A stretch of 64,000 nucleotides of DNA. It comes from Arion vulgaris (lineage: Eukaryota > Mollusca > Gastropoda > Stylommatophora > Arionidae). The DNA lies in the NCBI GenBank assembly GCA_020796225.1, contig CM036765.1, positions 1,380,728 through 1,444,727 of the forward strand, read 5' to 3'. The notes below the pieces were generated by a model. It did not search any database, had not been told where the DNA came from, and saw nothing but the letters and a program-made list of their open reading frames with translations. Made by a program: the position numbers and the translations under genes. Below are positions 43,065 through 56,168 of this stretch, one piece after another. How positions within the stretch are numbered: the stretch's first letter is position 1; each line of letters starts with the position of its first letter.

Positions 43065-46000
43065 GACCTTCCTTTGATCAATGTGCCGCATAGATTTCAC
43101 TGCGCTGCTAGACTTTGATCAATGTGCCGCATAGATTTCACTGCGTTGCTAGACTTTGATCAATGCGCCGCATAGATTTCACTGCGTTGCTAGACCTTCC
43201 TTTGATCAATGTGCCGCATAGATTTCACTGCGCTGCTAGACTTTGATCAATGCGCCGCATAGATTTCACTGCGTTGCTAGACTTTGATCAATGTGCCGCA
43301 TAGATTTCACTGCGTTGCTAGACTTTGATCAATGCGCCGCATAGATTTCACTGCGTTGCTAGACCTTCCTTTGATCAATGCGCCGCATAGATTTCACTGC
43401 GTTGCTAGACTTTGATCAATGCGCCGCATAGATTTCACTGCGTTGCTAGACTTTGATCAATGTGCCGCATAGATTTCACTGCGTTGCTAGACTTTGATCA
43501 ATGCGCCGCATAGATTTCACTGCGTTGCTAGACTTTGATCAATGTGCCTCATAGATTTCACTGCGTTGTTAGACTTTGATCAATGTGCCGCATAGATTTC
43601 ACTGTGTTGCTAGACTTTGATCAATGTGCCGCATAGATTTCACTGCGTTGTTAGACTTTGATCAATGTGCCACATAGATTTCACTGCGTTGCTAGACTTT
43701 GATCAATGTGCCCATAGATTTCACTGCGTTGCTAGACTTTGATCAATGTGCCGCATAGATTTCACTGTGTTGCTAGACTTTGATCAATGTGCCTCATAGA
43801 TTTCACTGTGTTGTTAGACTTTGATCAATGTGCCTCATAGATTTCACTGTGTTGCTAGACTTTGATCAATGTGCCCATAGATTTCACTGCGTTGCTAGAC
43901 TTTGATCAATGTGCCGCATAGATTTCACTGCGTTGCTAGACTTTGATCAATGTGCCCATAGATTTCACTGCGTTGCTAGACTTTGATCAATGTGCCCATA
44001 GATTTCACTCGTTTGTTAGACTTTGATCAATGTGCCGCATAGATTTCACTGCGTTGCTAGACTTTGATCAATGTGCCGCATAGATTTCACTGCGTTGTTA
44101 GACTTTGATCAATGTACCGCATAGATTTCACTGCGTTGTTAGACTTTGATCAATGTCCGCATAGATTTCACTGTGTTGCTAGACTTTGACAATGTGCCGC
44201 ATAGATTTCACTGCGTTGTAGACTTTGATCAATGTGCCCATAGATTTCACTGCGTTGCTAGACTTTGATCAATGTGCCGCATAGATTTCACTGCGTTGCT
44301 AGACTTTGATCAATGTGCCGCATAGATTTCACTGCGTTGCTAGACTTTGATCAATGTGCCTCATAGATTTCACTGTGTTGCTAGACTTTGATCAATGTGC
44401 CTCATAGATTTCACTGTGTTGCTAGACTTTGATCAATGTGCCTCATAGATTTCACTGTGTTGCTAGACTTTGATCAATGTGCCACATAGATTTCACTGCG
44501 TTGCTAGACTTTGATCAATGTGCCGCATAGATTTCACTGCGTTGCTAGACTTTGATCAATGTGCCGCATAGATTTCACTGGTTGCTAGACTTTGATCAAT
44601 GTACGCATAGATTTCACTGGTTGCTAGACTTTGATCAATGTGCCATAGATTTCACTGCGTTGCTAGACTTTGATCAATGTGCCTCATAGATTTCACTGTG
44701 TTGCTAGACTTTGATCAATGTGCCGCATAGATTTCACTGCGTTGCTAGACTTTGACCAATGTGCCGCATAGATTTCACTGTGTTGCTAGACTTTGACCAA
44801 TGTACCGCATAGATTTCACTGGTTGTAGACTTTGACTCAATGTGCCCATAGATTTCACTGTGTTGCTAGACTTTGATCAATGTGCCGCATAGATTTCACT
44901 GCGTTGCTAGACTTTGATCAATGTGCCCATAGATTTCACTGGTTGCTAGACTTTGATCAATGTGCCTCATAGATTTCACTGTGTTGCTAGACTTTGATCA
45001 ATGTGCCACATAGATTTCACTGTGTTGCTAGACTTTGATCAATGTGCCACATAGATTTCACTGTGTTGCTAGACTTTGATCAATGTGCCGCATAGATTTC
45101 ACTGTTGCTAGACTTTGACAATGTCCATAGATTTCACTGTGTTGCTAGACTTGACAATGTCACATAGATTTCACTGGTTGCTAGACTTTGACCAATGTGC
45201 CCATAGATTTCACTGCGTTGCTAGACTTTGATCAATGTGCCGCATAGATTTCACTGCGTTGCTAGACTTTGACCAATGTGCCACATAGATTTCACTGCGT
45301 TGCTAGACTTTGATCAATGTGCCGCATAGATTTCACTGCGTTGCTAGACTTTGATCAATGTGCCTCATAGATTTCACTGTGTTGCTAGACTTTGACCAAT
45401 GTGCCCATAGATTTCACTGCGTTGCTAGACTTTGATCAATGTGCCGCATAGATTTCACTGTGTTGCTAGACTTTGATCAATGCGCCTCATAGATTTCACT
45501 GTGTTGCTAGACTTTGATCAATGTGCCACATAGATTTCACTGCGTTGCTAGACTTTGATCAATGTGCCGCATAGATTTCACTGGTTGCTAGACTTTGATC
45601 AATGTGCCCATAGATTTCACTGGCTTGCTAGACTTTGATCAATGTGCCGCATAGATTTCACTGCGTTGCTAGACTTTGATCAATGTGCCCATAGATTTCA
45701 CTGTGTTGCTAGACTTCCTGATCAATGCGTGCAACTTTGACAGTAGATTTCACTGCGTTGCTAGACTTTGATCAATGTGCCTCATAGATTTCACTGTGTT
45801 GCTAGACTTTGATCAATGTGCCGCATAGATTTCACTGCGTTGCTAGACTTTGATCAATGTGCCCATAGATTTCACTGCGTTGCTAGACTTTGATCAATGT
45901 GCCTCATAGATTTCACTGCGTTGCTAGACTTTGATCAATGTGCCATAGATTTCACTGCGTTGCTAGACTTTGATCAATGGCCATAGATTTCACTGTTCTG

Positions 46001-49000
46001 ACTTTGATCAATGTGCCATAGATTTCACTGGTCTAGACTTTGATCAATGTGCCGCATAGATTTCACTGCGTTGCTAGACTTTGATCAATGTGCCGCATAG
46101 ATTTCACTGCGTTGCTAGACTTTGATCAATGTGCCCATAGATTTCACTGCGTTGCTAGACTTTGATCAATGTGCCTCATAGATTTCACTGTGTTGCTAGA
46201 CTTTGATCAATGCGCCGCATAGATTTCACTGTGTTGCTAGACTTTGATCAATGTGCCGCATAGATTTCACTGTGTTGCTAGACTTTGATCAATGTGCCGC
46301 ATAGATTTCACTGCGTTGCTAGACTTTGATCAATGTGCCACATAGATTTCACTGCGTTGCTAGACTTTGATCAATGTGCCTCATAGATTTCACTGCGTTG
46401 CTAGACTTTGATCAATGCGCCGCATAGATTTCACTGTGTTGTAGACTTTGATCAATCGTCCGATAGATTTCACTGCTGCATTAGACTTCTGATCAATGTC
46501 CCATAGATTTCACTGTGTTGCTAGACTTTGATCAATGGCCATAGATTTCACTGCGTTGCTAGACTTTGATCAATGTGCCACATAGATTTCACTGCGTTGC
46601 TAGACTTTGATCAATGCGCCTCATAGATTTCACTGTGTTGCTAGACTTTGATCAATGTGCCGCATAGATTTCACTGCGTTGCTAGACTTTGATCAATGTG
46701 CCGCATAGATTTCACTGCGTTGCTAGACTTTGATCAATGTGCCGCATAGATTTCACTGTGTTGCTAGACTTTGATCAATGTGCCACATAGATTTCACTGC
46801 GTTGCTAGACTTTGATCAATGTGCCTCATAGATTTCACTGTGTTGCTAGACTTTGATCAATGTGCCACATAGATTTCACTGTGTTGCTAGACTTTGATCA
46901 ATGTGTCGCATAGATTTCACTGCGTTGCTAGACTTTGATCAATGTGCCCATAGATTTCACTGCGTTGCTAGACTTTGATCAATGCCCATAGATTTCACTG
47001 TGTTGCTAGACTTTGATCAATGTGCCGCATAGATTTCACTGCGTTGCTAGACCTTCCTTTGATCAATGCGCCGCATAGATTTCACTGCGTTGCTAGACTT
47101 TGATCAATGTGCCGCATAGATTTCACTGTGTTGCTAGACTTTGATCAATGTGCCAATAGATTTCACTGCGTTGCTAGACTTTGATCAATGGCCATAGATT
47201 TCACTGTGTTGCTAGACTTTGATCAATGTGCCACATAGATTTCACTGTGTTGCTAGACTTTGATCAATGTGCGATAGATTTCACTGGTTGCTAGACTTTG
47301 ATCAATGTGCCATAGATTTCACTGCGTTGCTAGACTTTGATCAATGTGCCCATAGATTTCACTGCGTTGCTAGACTTTGATCAATGTGCCGCATAGATTT
47401 CACTGCAGTTGTCTAGATTCCTGTTCTAATTGTCATGCATAGATTTCACTGCGTTGTTAGACTTTGATCAATGCCCATAGATTTCACTGCGTGCTAGACT
47501 TTGATCAATGCGCGATAGATTTCACTGTGTTGCTAGACTTTGATCAATGTGCCCATAGATTTCACTGCGTTGCTAGACTTTGATCAATGTGCCACATAGA
47601 TTTCACTGCGTTGCTAGACTTTGATCAATGTGCCACATAGATTTCACTGTGTTGCTAGACTTTGATCAATGTGCCGATAGATTTCACTCAGTTGCTAGAC
47701 TTTGATCAATGTGCCACATAGATTTCACTGCGTTGCTAGACTTTGATCAATGTGCCACATAGATTTCACTGCGTTGCTAGACTTTGATCAATGTGCCGCA
47801 TAGATTTCACTGCGTTGTTAGACTTTGATCAATGTGCCGCATAGATTTCACTGCGTTGCTAGACTTTGATCAATGTGCCTCATAGATTTCACTGTGTTGC
47901 TAGACTTTGATCAATGTGCCGCATAGATTTCACTGTGTTGTTAGACTTTGATCAATGTGCCGATAGATTTACTGCGTGCTAGACTTTGATCAATGTGCCT
48001 CATAGATTTCACTGCGTTGCTAGACTTTGATCAATGTGCCACATAGATTTCACTGCGTTGCTAGACTTTGATCAATGTGCCGCATAGATTTCACTGCGTT
48101 GCTAGACTTTGATCAATGTGCCCATAGATTTCACTGCGTTGCTAGACTTTGATCAATGTGCCGCATAGATTTCACTGCGTTGCTAGACTTTGATCAATGT
48201 GCCTCATAGATTTCACTGTGTTGTTAGACTTTGATCAATGTGCCATAGATTTCACTGCGTTGCTAGACTTTGATCAATGTGCCACATAGATTTCACTGTG
48301 TTGCTAGACTTTGATCAATGTGCCTCATAGATTTCACTGTGTTGCTAGACTTTGATCAATGTGCCGCATAGATTTCACTGCGTTGCTAGACTTTGATCAA
48401 TGTGCCGCATAGATTTCACTGTGCTGCTAGACTTTGATCAATGTGCCACATAGATTTCACTGCGTTGTAGACTTTGATCAATGTGCCAGATAGATTTCAC
48501 TGCGTTGCTAGACTTTGATCAATGCCCATAGATTTCACTGGCTTGCTAGACTCTTGATCAATGGCCAGCATAGATTTCACTGCGTTTAGACTTTGATCAA
48601 TGGCCCATAGATTTCACTGGTTGCTAGACTTTGATCAATGTGCCTCATAGATTTCACTGTGTTGCTAGACTTTGATCAATGCGCCGCATAGATTTCACTG
48701 GTGCTAGACTTTGATCAATGTGCCGCATAGATTTCACTGCTTGTTAGACTTTGATCAATGTCGCCAGCATAGATTTCACTGTGTTGCTAGACTTTGATCA
48801 ATGCGCCTCATAGATTTCACTGTGTTGCTAGACTTTGATCAATGTGCCGCATAGATTTCACTGCGTTGCTAGATCTTTGATCAATGCGCGATAGATTTCA
48901 CTGCGTTGCTAGACTTTGATCAATGTGCCTCATAGATTTCACTGTGTTGTTAGACTTTGATCAATGTGCCGCATAGATTTCACTGTGTTGTAGACTTTGA

Positions 49001-51630
49001 TCAATGTGCACATAGATTTACTGCGTTGCTAGACTTTGATCAATGTGCCGCATAGATTTCACTGCGTTGTTAGACTTTGATCAATGTGCCACATAGATTT
49101 CACTGCGTTGCTAGACTTTGACAATGGCCGCATAGATTTCACTGTGTTGCTAGACTTTGATCAATGCGCGCATAGATTTCACTGTTGTTAGACTTTGATC
49201 AATGCACCGATAGATTTCACTGCGTTGCTAGACTTTGATCAATGCCCTATAGATTTCACTGCGTTGCTAGACTTTGATCAATGCCCATAGATTCATCACT
49301 GCGTGTAGACTTTGATCAATGTGCCTCATAGATTTCACTGGTGTAGACTTTGATCAATGTACCGCATAGATTTCACTGCGTTGCTAGACTTTGATCAATG
49401 TGCCGCATAGATTTCACTGCGCTGCTAGACTTTGATCAATGTGCCGATAGATTTCACTTGTGTTTAGACTTTGATCAATGTGCCGCATAGATTTCACTGC
49501 GTTGCTAGACTTTGATCAATGTGCCGCATAGATTTCACTGTGTTGCTAGACTTTGATCAATGCCCATAGATTTCACTGCGTTGTTAGACTTTGATCAATG
49601 CCATAGATTTCATCGTATAGACTTTGATCAATGGCCATGATTTCACTGCTAGACTTTGATCAATGTGCCACATAGATTTCACTGCGCTGCTAGACTTTGA
49701 TCAATGCGCCGCATAGATTTCACTGCTTCTAGACTTTGATCAATGCCGCATAGATTTCACTGCGTTAGACTTTGATCAATGTGCCATAGATTTCACTGTG
49801 TTGCTAGACTTTGATCAATGGCACATAGATTTCACTGCGTTGTTAGACTTTGATCAATGTGCCGCATAGATTTCACTGCGTTGTTAGACTTTGATCAATG
49901 TGCCGCATAGATTTCACTGTGTTGCTAGACTTTGATCAATGTGCCTCATAGATTTCACTGTGTTGCTAGACTTTGATCAATGTGCCTCATAGATTTCACT
50001 GTGTTGCTAGACTTTGATCAATGTGCCGCATAGATTTCACTGCGTTGCTAGACTTTGATCAATGTACCGCATAGATTTCACTGCGTTGCTAGACTTTGAT
50101 CAATGTGCCACATAGATTTCACTGCGTTGCTAGACTTTGATCAATGCGCCTCATAGATTTCACTGTGTTGCTAGACTTTGATCAATGTGCCGCATAGATT
50201 TCACTGTGTTGTTAGACTTTGATCAATGTGCCGATAGATTTCACTGCGTTGTAGACTTTGATCAATGTGCCGCATAGATTTCACTGCTTGCTAGACTTTG
50301 ATCAATGTGCCATAGATTTCACTGTGTTGCTAGACTTTGATCAATGGCCCATAGATTTCACTGTGTTGCTAGACTTTGATCAATGTGCCGCATAGATTTC
50401 ACTGCGTTGCTAGACTTTGATCAATGTGCCGCATAGATTTCACTGCGCTGCTAGACTTTGATCAATGTGCCGCATAGATTTCACTGTGTTGTTAGACTTT
50501 GATCAATGCGCCTCATAGATTTCACTGCGTTGCTAGACTTTGATCAATGCGCCGATAGATTTCATGGTTGTTAGACTTTGATCAATGGCCATAGATTTCA
50601 CTGCGTTGCTAGACTTTGATCAATGTGCCGCATAGATTTCACTGAGTTGCTAGACTTTGATCAATGTGCCGCATAGATTTCACTGCGTTGCTAGACTTTG
50701 ATCAATGCGCCTCATAGATTTCACTGCGTTGTAGACTTTGATCAATGTGCGCATAGATTTCACTGGTTGCTAGACTTTGATCAATGTGCCTCATAGATTT
50801 CACTGTGTTGCTAGACTTTGATCAATGTGCCTATAGATTTCACTGCTGTTAGACTTTGATCAATGTCCGCATAGATTTCACTCGTTGCTAGACTTTGATC
50901 AATGTCGCGCATAGATTTCACTGTGTTGCTAGACTTTGATCAATGCGCCTCATAGATTTCACTGTGTTGCTAGACTTTGATCAATGTGCCTCATAGATTT
51001 CACTGTGTTGCTAGACTTTGATCAATGTGCCTCATAGATTTCACTGCTGTTGCTAGACTTTGATCAATGCGCCCATAGATTTCACTGCGTTGCTAGACTT
51101 TGATCAATGTGCCGCATAGATTTCACTGTGTTGCTAGACTTTGATCAATGTGCCTCATAGATTTCACTGTGTTGCTAGACTTTGATCAATGCGCCTCATA
51201 GATTTCACTGTGTTGCTAGACTTTGATCAATGTGCCGCATAGATTTCACTCGTTGCTAGACTTTGATCAATGTGCGCATAGATTTCACTGTGTTGCTAGA
51301 CTTTGATCAATCCCCATAGATTTCACTTGTTACTAACTTTGATCAATGCCGCATAGTTTCACTTGTTGCTAGACTTGACTCAATTTGCATAGATTTCACT
51401 GTGTTAGACTTTGATAATGCCATGATTTCACTGTTTCTGACTTTGATCAATGTGCATAGATTTCACTGTCTGACTTGATCAATGCGATAGATTTCATTGT
51501 CAGACTTTGATCAATGCGCATAGATTTCATGTGTTCTAGACTTTGATCAATGGCATAGATTTCACGTGTTGCTAGACTTTGATCAATGCTCGCATAGATT
51601 TCACTGCGTTGCTAGACTTTGATAGCCCTA
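43065..51630 (-). repeat. 41-bp tandem array, about 210 copies over 8.6 kb, probably LINE-derived
   Basis: The plus-strand unit is CTTTGATCAATGTGCCGCAT, AGATTTCACTGCGTTGCTAG, A. The inverse encodes about SNAVKSMRHIDQ. Long units near the left edge (for example 43073, 43193, 43366) keep ACCTTCCTTTGATC, which continues the frame into KGRSRDTW of LINE H. Every unit contains the palindrome TTGATCAA. Variants GCCGC, GCCTC, GCCAC and GCCC are mixed without a clear block order. Many units, especially after 44100, have 1-5 bp deletions. No open frame or gene is supported. Confidence 0.96.
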
Positions 51631-51989
51631 ATCACTTGAACACAATGAACATATACTTGTTTTACTTTGTATTATAATTATTCCATGACTTTATTTCCGT
51701 ATAGATCAACTTTCACATTGATCAGTGCTTTTCCTGATTGTATGAATGTCAATCGATTAGATTTTACTGTGTCAACTTGATATACACAAGATTTACTGTT
51801 TCATCGTCTGTCTCCGATAGATTTCAGTTCTGCACAACTTACAGTCCTGAGATTCACTGCTGAATGAAGATATATCCCGCAACTTTTGATGTTATTTCAT
51901 GGGTGACTTTGTCAGCAGATTTCCTTTTGCAACTACAGCAGATTTCAGGGCTACTGCTGGATTTGTTGATAATCGTCAACTGATGTTCA
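51631..51989. other. Noisy junction between two arrays
   Basis: Fragments of the 41-bp unit (ATAGATTTCACTG) and of the following SINE-derived unit (ATATATCCCGC, ACTGCTGGA) are mixed with unmatched sequence. It looks like low-quality consensus or a strongly decayed junction. No gene is supported. Confidence 0.5.
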
Positions 51990-53062
51990 GTGACTCACTG
52001 AGATATATCCTCACCTGAGATCAGGACTGCTGGAAGATATTCCTCGCACACTGAGATCAGGGACTGCTGGAGATATATCACACTGAGATCAGGACTGCTG
52101 AGAATATCCTGCACACTGAGATGACTGCTGGAGATATATCCTCACACTGAGATCAGGACTGCTGAGATATATCCCGCACACTGAGATCAGGGACTGCTGA
52201 GATATATCCCACACTGAGATCAGGGACTGCTGAGATATATCCGCACACTGAGATCAGGGGACTGCTGGAGATATATCCCGCACACTGAGATCAGGGGACT
52301 GCTGGAGATATATCCCGCACACTGAGATCAGGGGACTGCTGGAGATATATCCCGCACACTGAGATCAGGGGACTGCTGGAGATATATCCCGCACACTGAG
52401 ATCAGGGGACTGCTGGAGATATATCCCGCACACTGAGATCAGGGGACTGCTGGAGATATATCCCGCACACTGAGATCAGGGGACTGCTGGAGATATATCC
52501 CGCACACTGAGATCAGGGGACTGCTGGAGATATATCCCGCACACTGAGATCAGGGGACTGCTGGAGATATATCCCGCACACTGAGATCAGGGGACTGCTG
52601 GAGATATATCCCGCACACTGAGATCAGGGGACTGCTGGAGATATATCCCGCACACTGAGATCAGGGACTGCTGGAGATATATCCGCACACTGAGATCAGG
52701 GTCTGCGGAGATATATCCGCACACTGAGATCAGGGGACTGCTGGAGATATATCCGCACACTGAGATCAGGAACTGCTGAGATATATCCGCACACTGAGAT
52801 CAGGGTCTGCGGAGATATATCCCGCACACTGAGATCAGGGTCTGCGGAGATATATCCGCACACTGAGATCAGGGGACTGCTGGAGATATATCCCGCACAC
52901 TGAGATCAGGTCTGGGAGATATATCCGCACACTGAGATCAGGGACTGCTGGAGATATATCCTGCACACTGAGATCAGGGTCTGGGGAGATATATCCGCAC
53001 ACTGAGATCAGGGGTCTGCGGAGATATATCCGCACACTGCACGAGGGTACGAACCCAGCACG
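51990..53062 (-). repeat. 37-bp tandem array derived from the SINE body, about 28 copies
   Basis: The plus-strand unit is CGCACACTGAGATCAGGGGA, CTGCTGGAGATATATCC. The inverse (GGATATATCTCCAG ... TGATCTCAGTGTG) follows the SINE body of 40722-40915 (GGATATTTTTTCAGAG ... TGATCTCAGTGTAGG). Directly beyond the right edge lies GGGTACGAACCC, the inverse of a B box, exactly where the SINE head is expected. Units at 52250-52670 are nearly identical. Those at 51990-52240 have many small deletions. Confidence 0.9.
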
Positions 53063-53087
53063 ATTGGAACTAGAGTTGAGCAGCAAA

Positions 53088-53563
53088 TGTCACATTCTAC
53101 GAGTATGTTTATATATGTCACATTCTACGAGTATGTTTATATATGTCACATTCTACGAGTATGTTTATATATGTCACATTCTACGAGTATGTTTATATAT
53201 GTCACATTCTACGAGTATGTTTATATATGTCACATTCTACGAGTATGTTTATATATGTCACATTCTACGAGTATGTTTATATATGTCACATTCTACGAGT
53301 ATGTTTATATATGTCACATTCTACGAGTATGTTTATATATGTCACATTCTACGAGTATGTTTATATATGTCACATTCTACGAGTATGTTTATATATGTCA
53401 CATTCTACGAGTATGTTTATATATCACATTCTACGAGTATGTTTATATATGTCACATTCTACGAGTATGTTTATATATGTCACATTCTACGAGTATGTTT
53501 ATATATGTCACATTCTACGAGTATGTTTATATATGTCACATTCTACGAGTATGTTTATGTATA
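53088..53563. repeat. 28-bp tandem array, 17 copies, nearly perfect
   Basis: Unit CACATTCTACGAGTATGTTT, ATATATGT; one unit lacks GT. Confidence 0.97.
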
Positions 53564-53599
53564 AGAACTAATGTGTAGCACATATCCATAACTTCATGC

Positions 53600-53687
53600 A
53601 ATCTGATAAACTTATTTGTTTGTTGATAAACAATTCTTGTACTAATCTGATAAACTTATTTGTTTGTTGATAAACAATTCTTGTACT
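53600..53687. repeat. 44-bp direct duplication
   Basis: AATCTGATAAACTTATTTGT, TTGTTGATAAACAATTCTTG, TACT occurs twice in tandem. Confidence 0.95.
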
Positions 53688-53856
53688 AACCATACAACAC
53701 ACATATTAACATTTCTATAGAAGATTACAAATGATGTATTTTGTTTATCTAATGGTTAACATTATCATTAATAAATATATCAGAGACAACATAAAGGAGA
53801 GCTACAACAACTTGCATCATCACTACTTTGACAAACGACGTCTGCATCGAGTTGCC

Positions 53857-53952
53857 ATGGTTAGACTTGTTTCCGTTTTTTCTGTTCTTGTTGCCACCGT
53901 GGTCATCGCTGATGTACGCGTGATGTCCAGGATACGGTCTTTAGTTGTCTGA
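53857..53952 (+). CDS. Possible small peptide or first coding exon with signal-like N-terminus
   Basis: An ATG in the context GCCATGG opens a 31-codon frame, MVRLVSVFSVLVATVVIADV followed by RVMSRIRSLVV, in a short non-repetitive window. Residues 4-18 are hydrophobic after a basic residue, as in a signal peptide. The frame is also open further upstream (from 53731) but without hydrophobic character. No family was recognised and the length is compatible with chance. It could be the first exon of a gene whose next exon is not seen. Confidence 0.2.
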   Translation: MVRLVSVFSVLVATVVIADVRVMSRIRSLVV

Positions 53953-53989
53953 GAAGTACGACAATCGAATGATAGGAAGAAGACTGATA

Positions 53990-54330
53990 TTGAGATCGAC
54001 TTCATGTGAGATCGACTTCACAGTGAGATCGACTTCACAGTGAGATCGACTTCACAGTGAGATCGACTTCATAGTGAGATCGACTTCATAGTGAGATCGA
54101 CTTCTTGCTCATAGTGAGATCGACTTCATAGTGAGATCGACTTCATAGTGAGATCGACTTCATAGTGAGATCGACTTCATAGTGAGATCGACTTCATGAG
54201 TGAGATCGACTTCAAGTGAGATCGACTTCACTAGTGAGATCGACTTCATGTGAGATCGACTTCAGATGTGGAACAAGTGAGATCGACTGAGCAACAATTA
54301 AATGAGATCGACTTCATGTGTCACTTCTTA
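53990..54330. repeat. 17-bp tandem array, about 17 units, degenerate at the right
   Basis: Unit AGTGAGATCGACTTCAT. Right-hand units have insertions and the array fades into irregular sequence by 54480. Confidence 0.93.
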
Positions 54331-54479
54331 TGAGATCGGACTCTCGCGGTGACGATCGAGTCAGTTGTTGAAACTTCCTGTGTTAGAAGATTGGCCTCGT
54401 GAATCGACTGATAGTAAAATCACATCAAGTCAACACTTCTAGTGAATCGACGTCAATAGATCGAAACGTAATCTGAATA

Positions 54480-54792
54480 AACAATGAGTCTGAAATCAGT
54501 CAAAGTCAATCAATCAAATCAATCATCAGTAGATCAGTCAATCACTGAGTCAGTCGTAATACAATTCAATCAAGTCGTCAAAATCAATCATCAATCATCA
54601 ATTCAGTCAATCAATCAAATCAAATCAGTCTGATCAATCTAGTCATAATAGTCGTCATCAATAATCAGTCATCATCATATCAATCAGTCAATCAATCAGT
54701 CAATCAATCAATCAGTCAGTCAATCAGTCAGTCAATCAATCAGTCAATCAATCAGTCAATCAATCAGTCAATCAATCAGTCAATAAATCAGT
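54480..54792. repeat. Tetranucleotide-based CAAT/CAGT array
   Basis: Runs of TCAATCAATCAGTCAATC with irregular CATC and AATC interruptions on the left and regular order after 54680. Confidence 0.93.
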
Positions 54793-55011
54793 ATTAGTAG
54801 ATGTCTAGTTCTAAAATAAAACACCGCTTTATTACTTGTAGTTGTGAATGTACTGCTTGTGTGGCTGTCATGTTCTAGTCATATCATTGTAGAAATTAGA
54901 TCAAAATTATGTTTCTTCTTTGTCAGCAGTCTTTGGTCATATACTTATCCAATGTGGACCACAAACTGGGCAGTCAGCTTCAGGTCTGTCAGGTTTTACC
55001 AACAGCTTATT

Positions 55012-55435
55012 TGTCCGAACGATTGGGTGAGCTTATTTGTCAGAACGATTGGGTGAGCTTATTTGTCCGAACGATTGGGTGAGCTTATTTGTCAGAACGA
55101 TTGGGTGAGCTTATTTGTCAGAACGATTGGGTGAGCTTATTTGTCCGAACGATTGGGTGAGCTTATTTGTCCGAACGATTGGGTGAGCTTATTTGTCAGA
55201 ACGATTGGGTGAGCTTATTTGTCGAACGATTGGGTGAGCTTATTTGTCGAACGATTGGGTGAGCTTATTTGCCCGAACGATTGGGTGAGCTTATTTGTCG
55301 AACGATTGGGTGAGCTTATTGTCGAACGATTGGTGAGCTTATTTGTCCGAACGATTGGGTGAGCTTATTTGTCAGAACGATTGGGTGAGCTTATTTGTCG
55401 AACGATTGGGTGAGCTTATTGTCGAACGATTGGTG
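55012..55435. repeat. 26-bp tandem array, 16 copies
   Basis: Unit CGAACGATTGGGTGAGCTTA, TTTGTC, with CAGAACG and TCGAACG variants. Confidence 0.96.
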
Positions 55436-55473
55436 TGGCCACATGTTCCTTCTCAACTTACTCAGGAGAGGAC

Positions 55474-55555
55474 AGTCTTGGAGGACAGTCTTGAGGACAG
55501 TTTTGAGGACAGTCTTGGAGGACAGTCTTGGAGGACAGTCTTGGAGGACAGGTTC
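55474..55555. repeat. 13-bp tandem repeat, about 6 copies
   Basis: Unit TTGGAGGACAGTC with two TTGAGGACAG variants. Confidence 0.93.
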
Positions 55556-55805
55556 AGGATATGCTCTGGTATTGATTCTGGAAATGAACTGTTTGACTTA
55601 TTCCTAGTCTACATAAGTATCCGTTGAGTCTGCAGTATTAAGAACTTAGGCAAAATATAATAATCTGGCGCGTATGTGTGTGTGAGCATCTGTGTTTTAA
55701 TTATAGGGCAATCTCTTTCTTAAGAGACATATCGTCAAGTCGTCAAGCAGATCGTTAAGTCTACTACATTTTGTTATACTCAAAACAAGATTTTCATTCT
55801 ACAAG

Positions 55806-55888
55806 TTCCTCAACCACAAAGCGCAGTTTCCGGTTTCCTCTTCCTGTGGATCCACATCCGGAAAATGACGTCTGCTATCATTGTTCAC
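55806..55888 (+). CDS. Candidate internal exon
   Basis: A pyrimidine-rich acceptor (TTTTCATTCTACAAG) precedes and a strong donor (CAC|GTGAGT) follows an 83-bp segment. One frame is fully open and reads STTKRSFRFPLPVDPHPEND, VCYHCS. CYHC could be part of a metal-binding or disulfide pattern. No other exon of the same gene was found within the window, and the family is unknown. Confidence 0.27.
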
Positions 55889-55944
55889 GTGAGTTGATTG
55901 GTTGGATATTGTCTAAAAAGTCGTGTGCTAATTCAACACATCAA

Positions 55945-56168
55945 TGGTACAGAACAGTTTCACCATGTCACAGTTTCACCATAGTACAGGTTTACATGAC
56001 AGGTACAGAACAGTTTCACCATGTCACAGTTTCACCATGTACAGGTACAGAACAGTTTCACCATGTACAGGTACAGAACAGTTTCACCATGTTAAACTGT
56101 ACGGTTTCACCATGTACAGGTACAGAACAGTTTCACCATGTACAGGTATAGAACAGTTTCACCATGTT
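55945..56168. repeat. 26-bp tandem array, about 8 irregular units
   Basis: Unit CATGTACAGGTACAGAACAG, TTTCAC, with partial units (GTCACAGTTTCACC). Confidence 0.9.
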
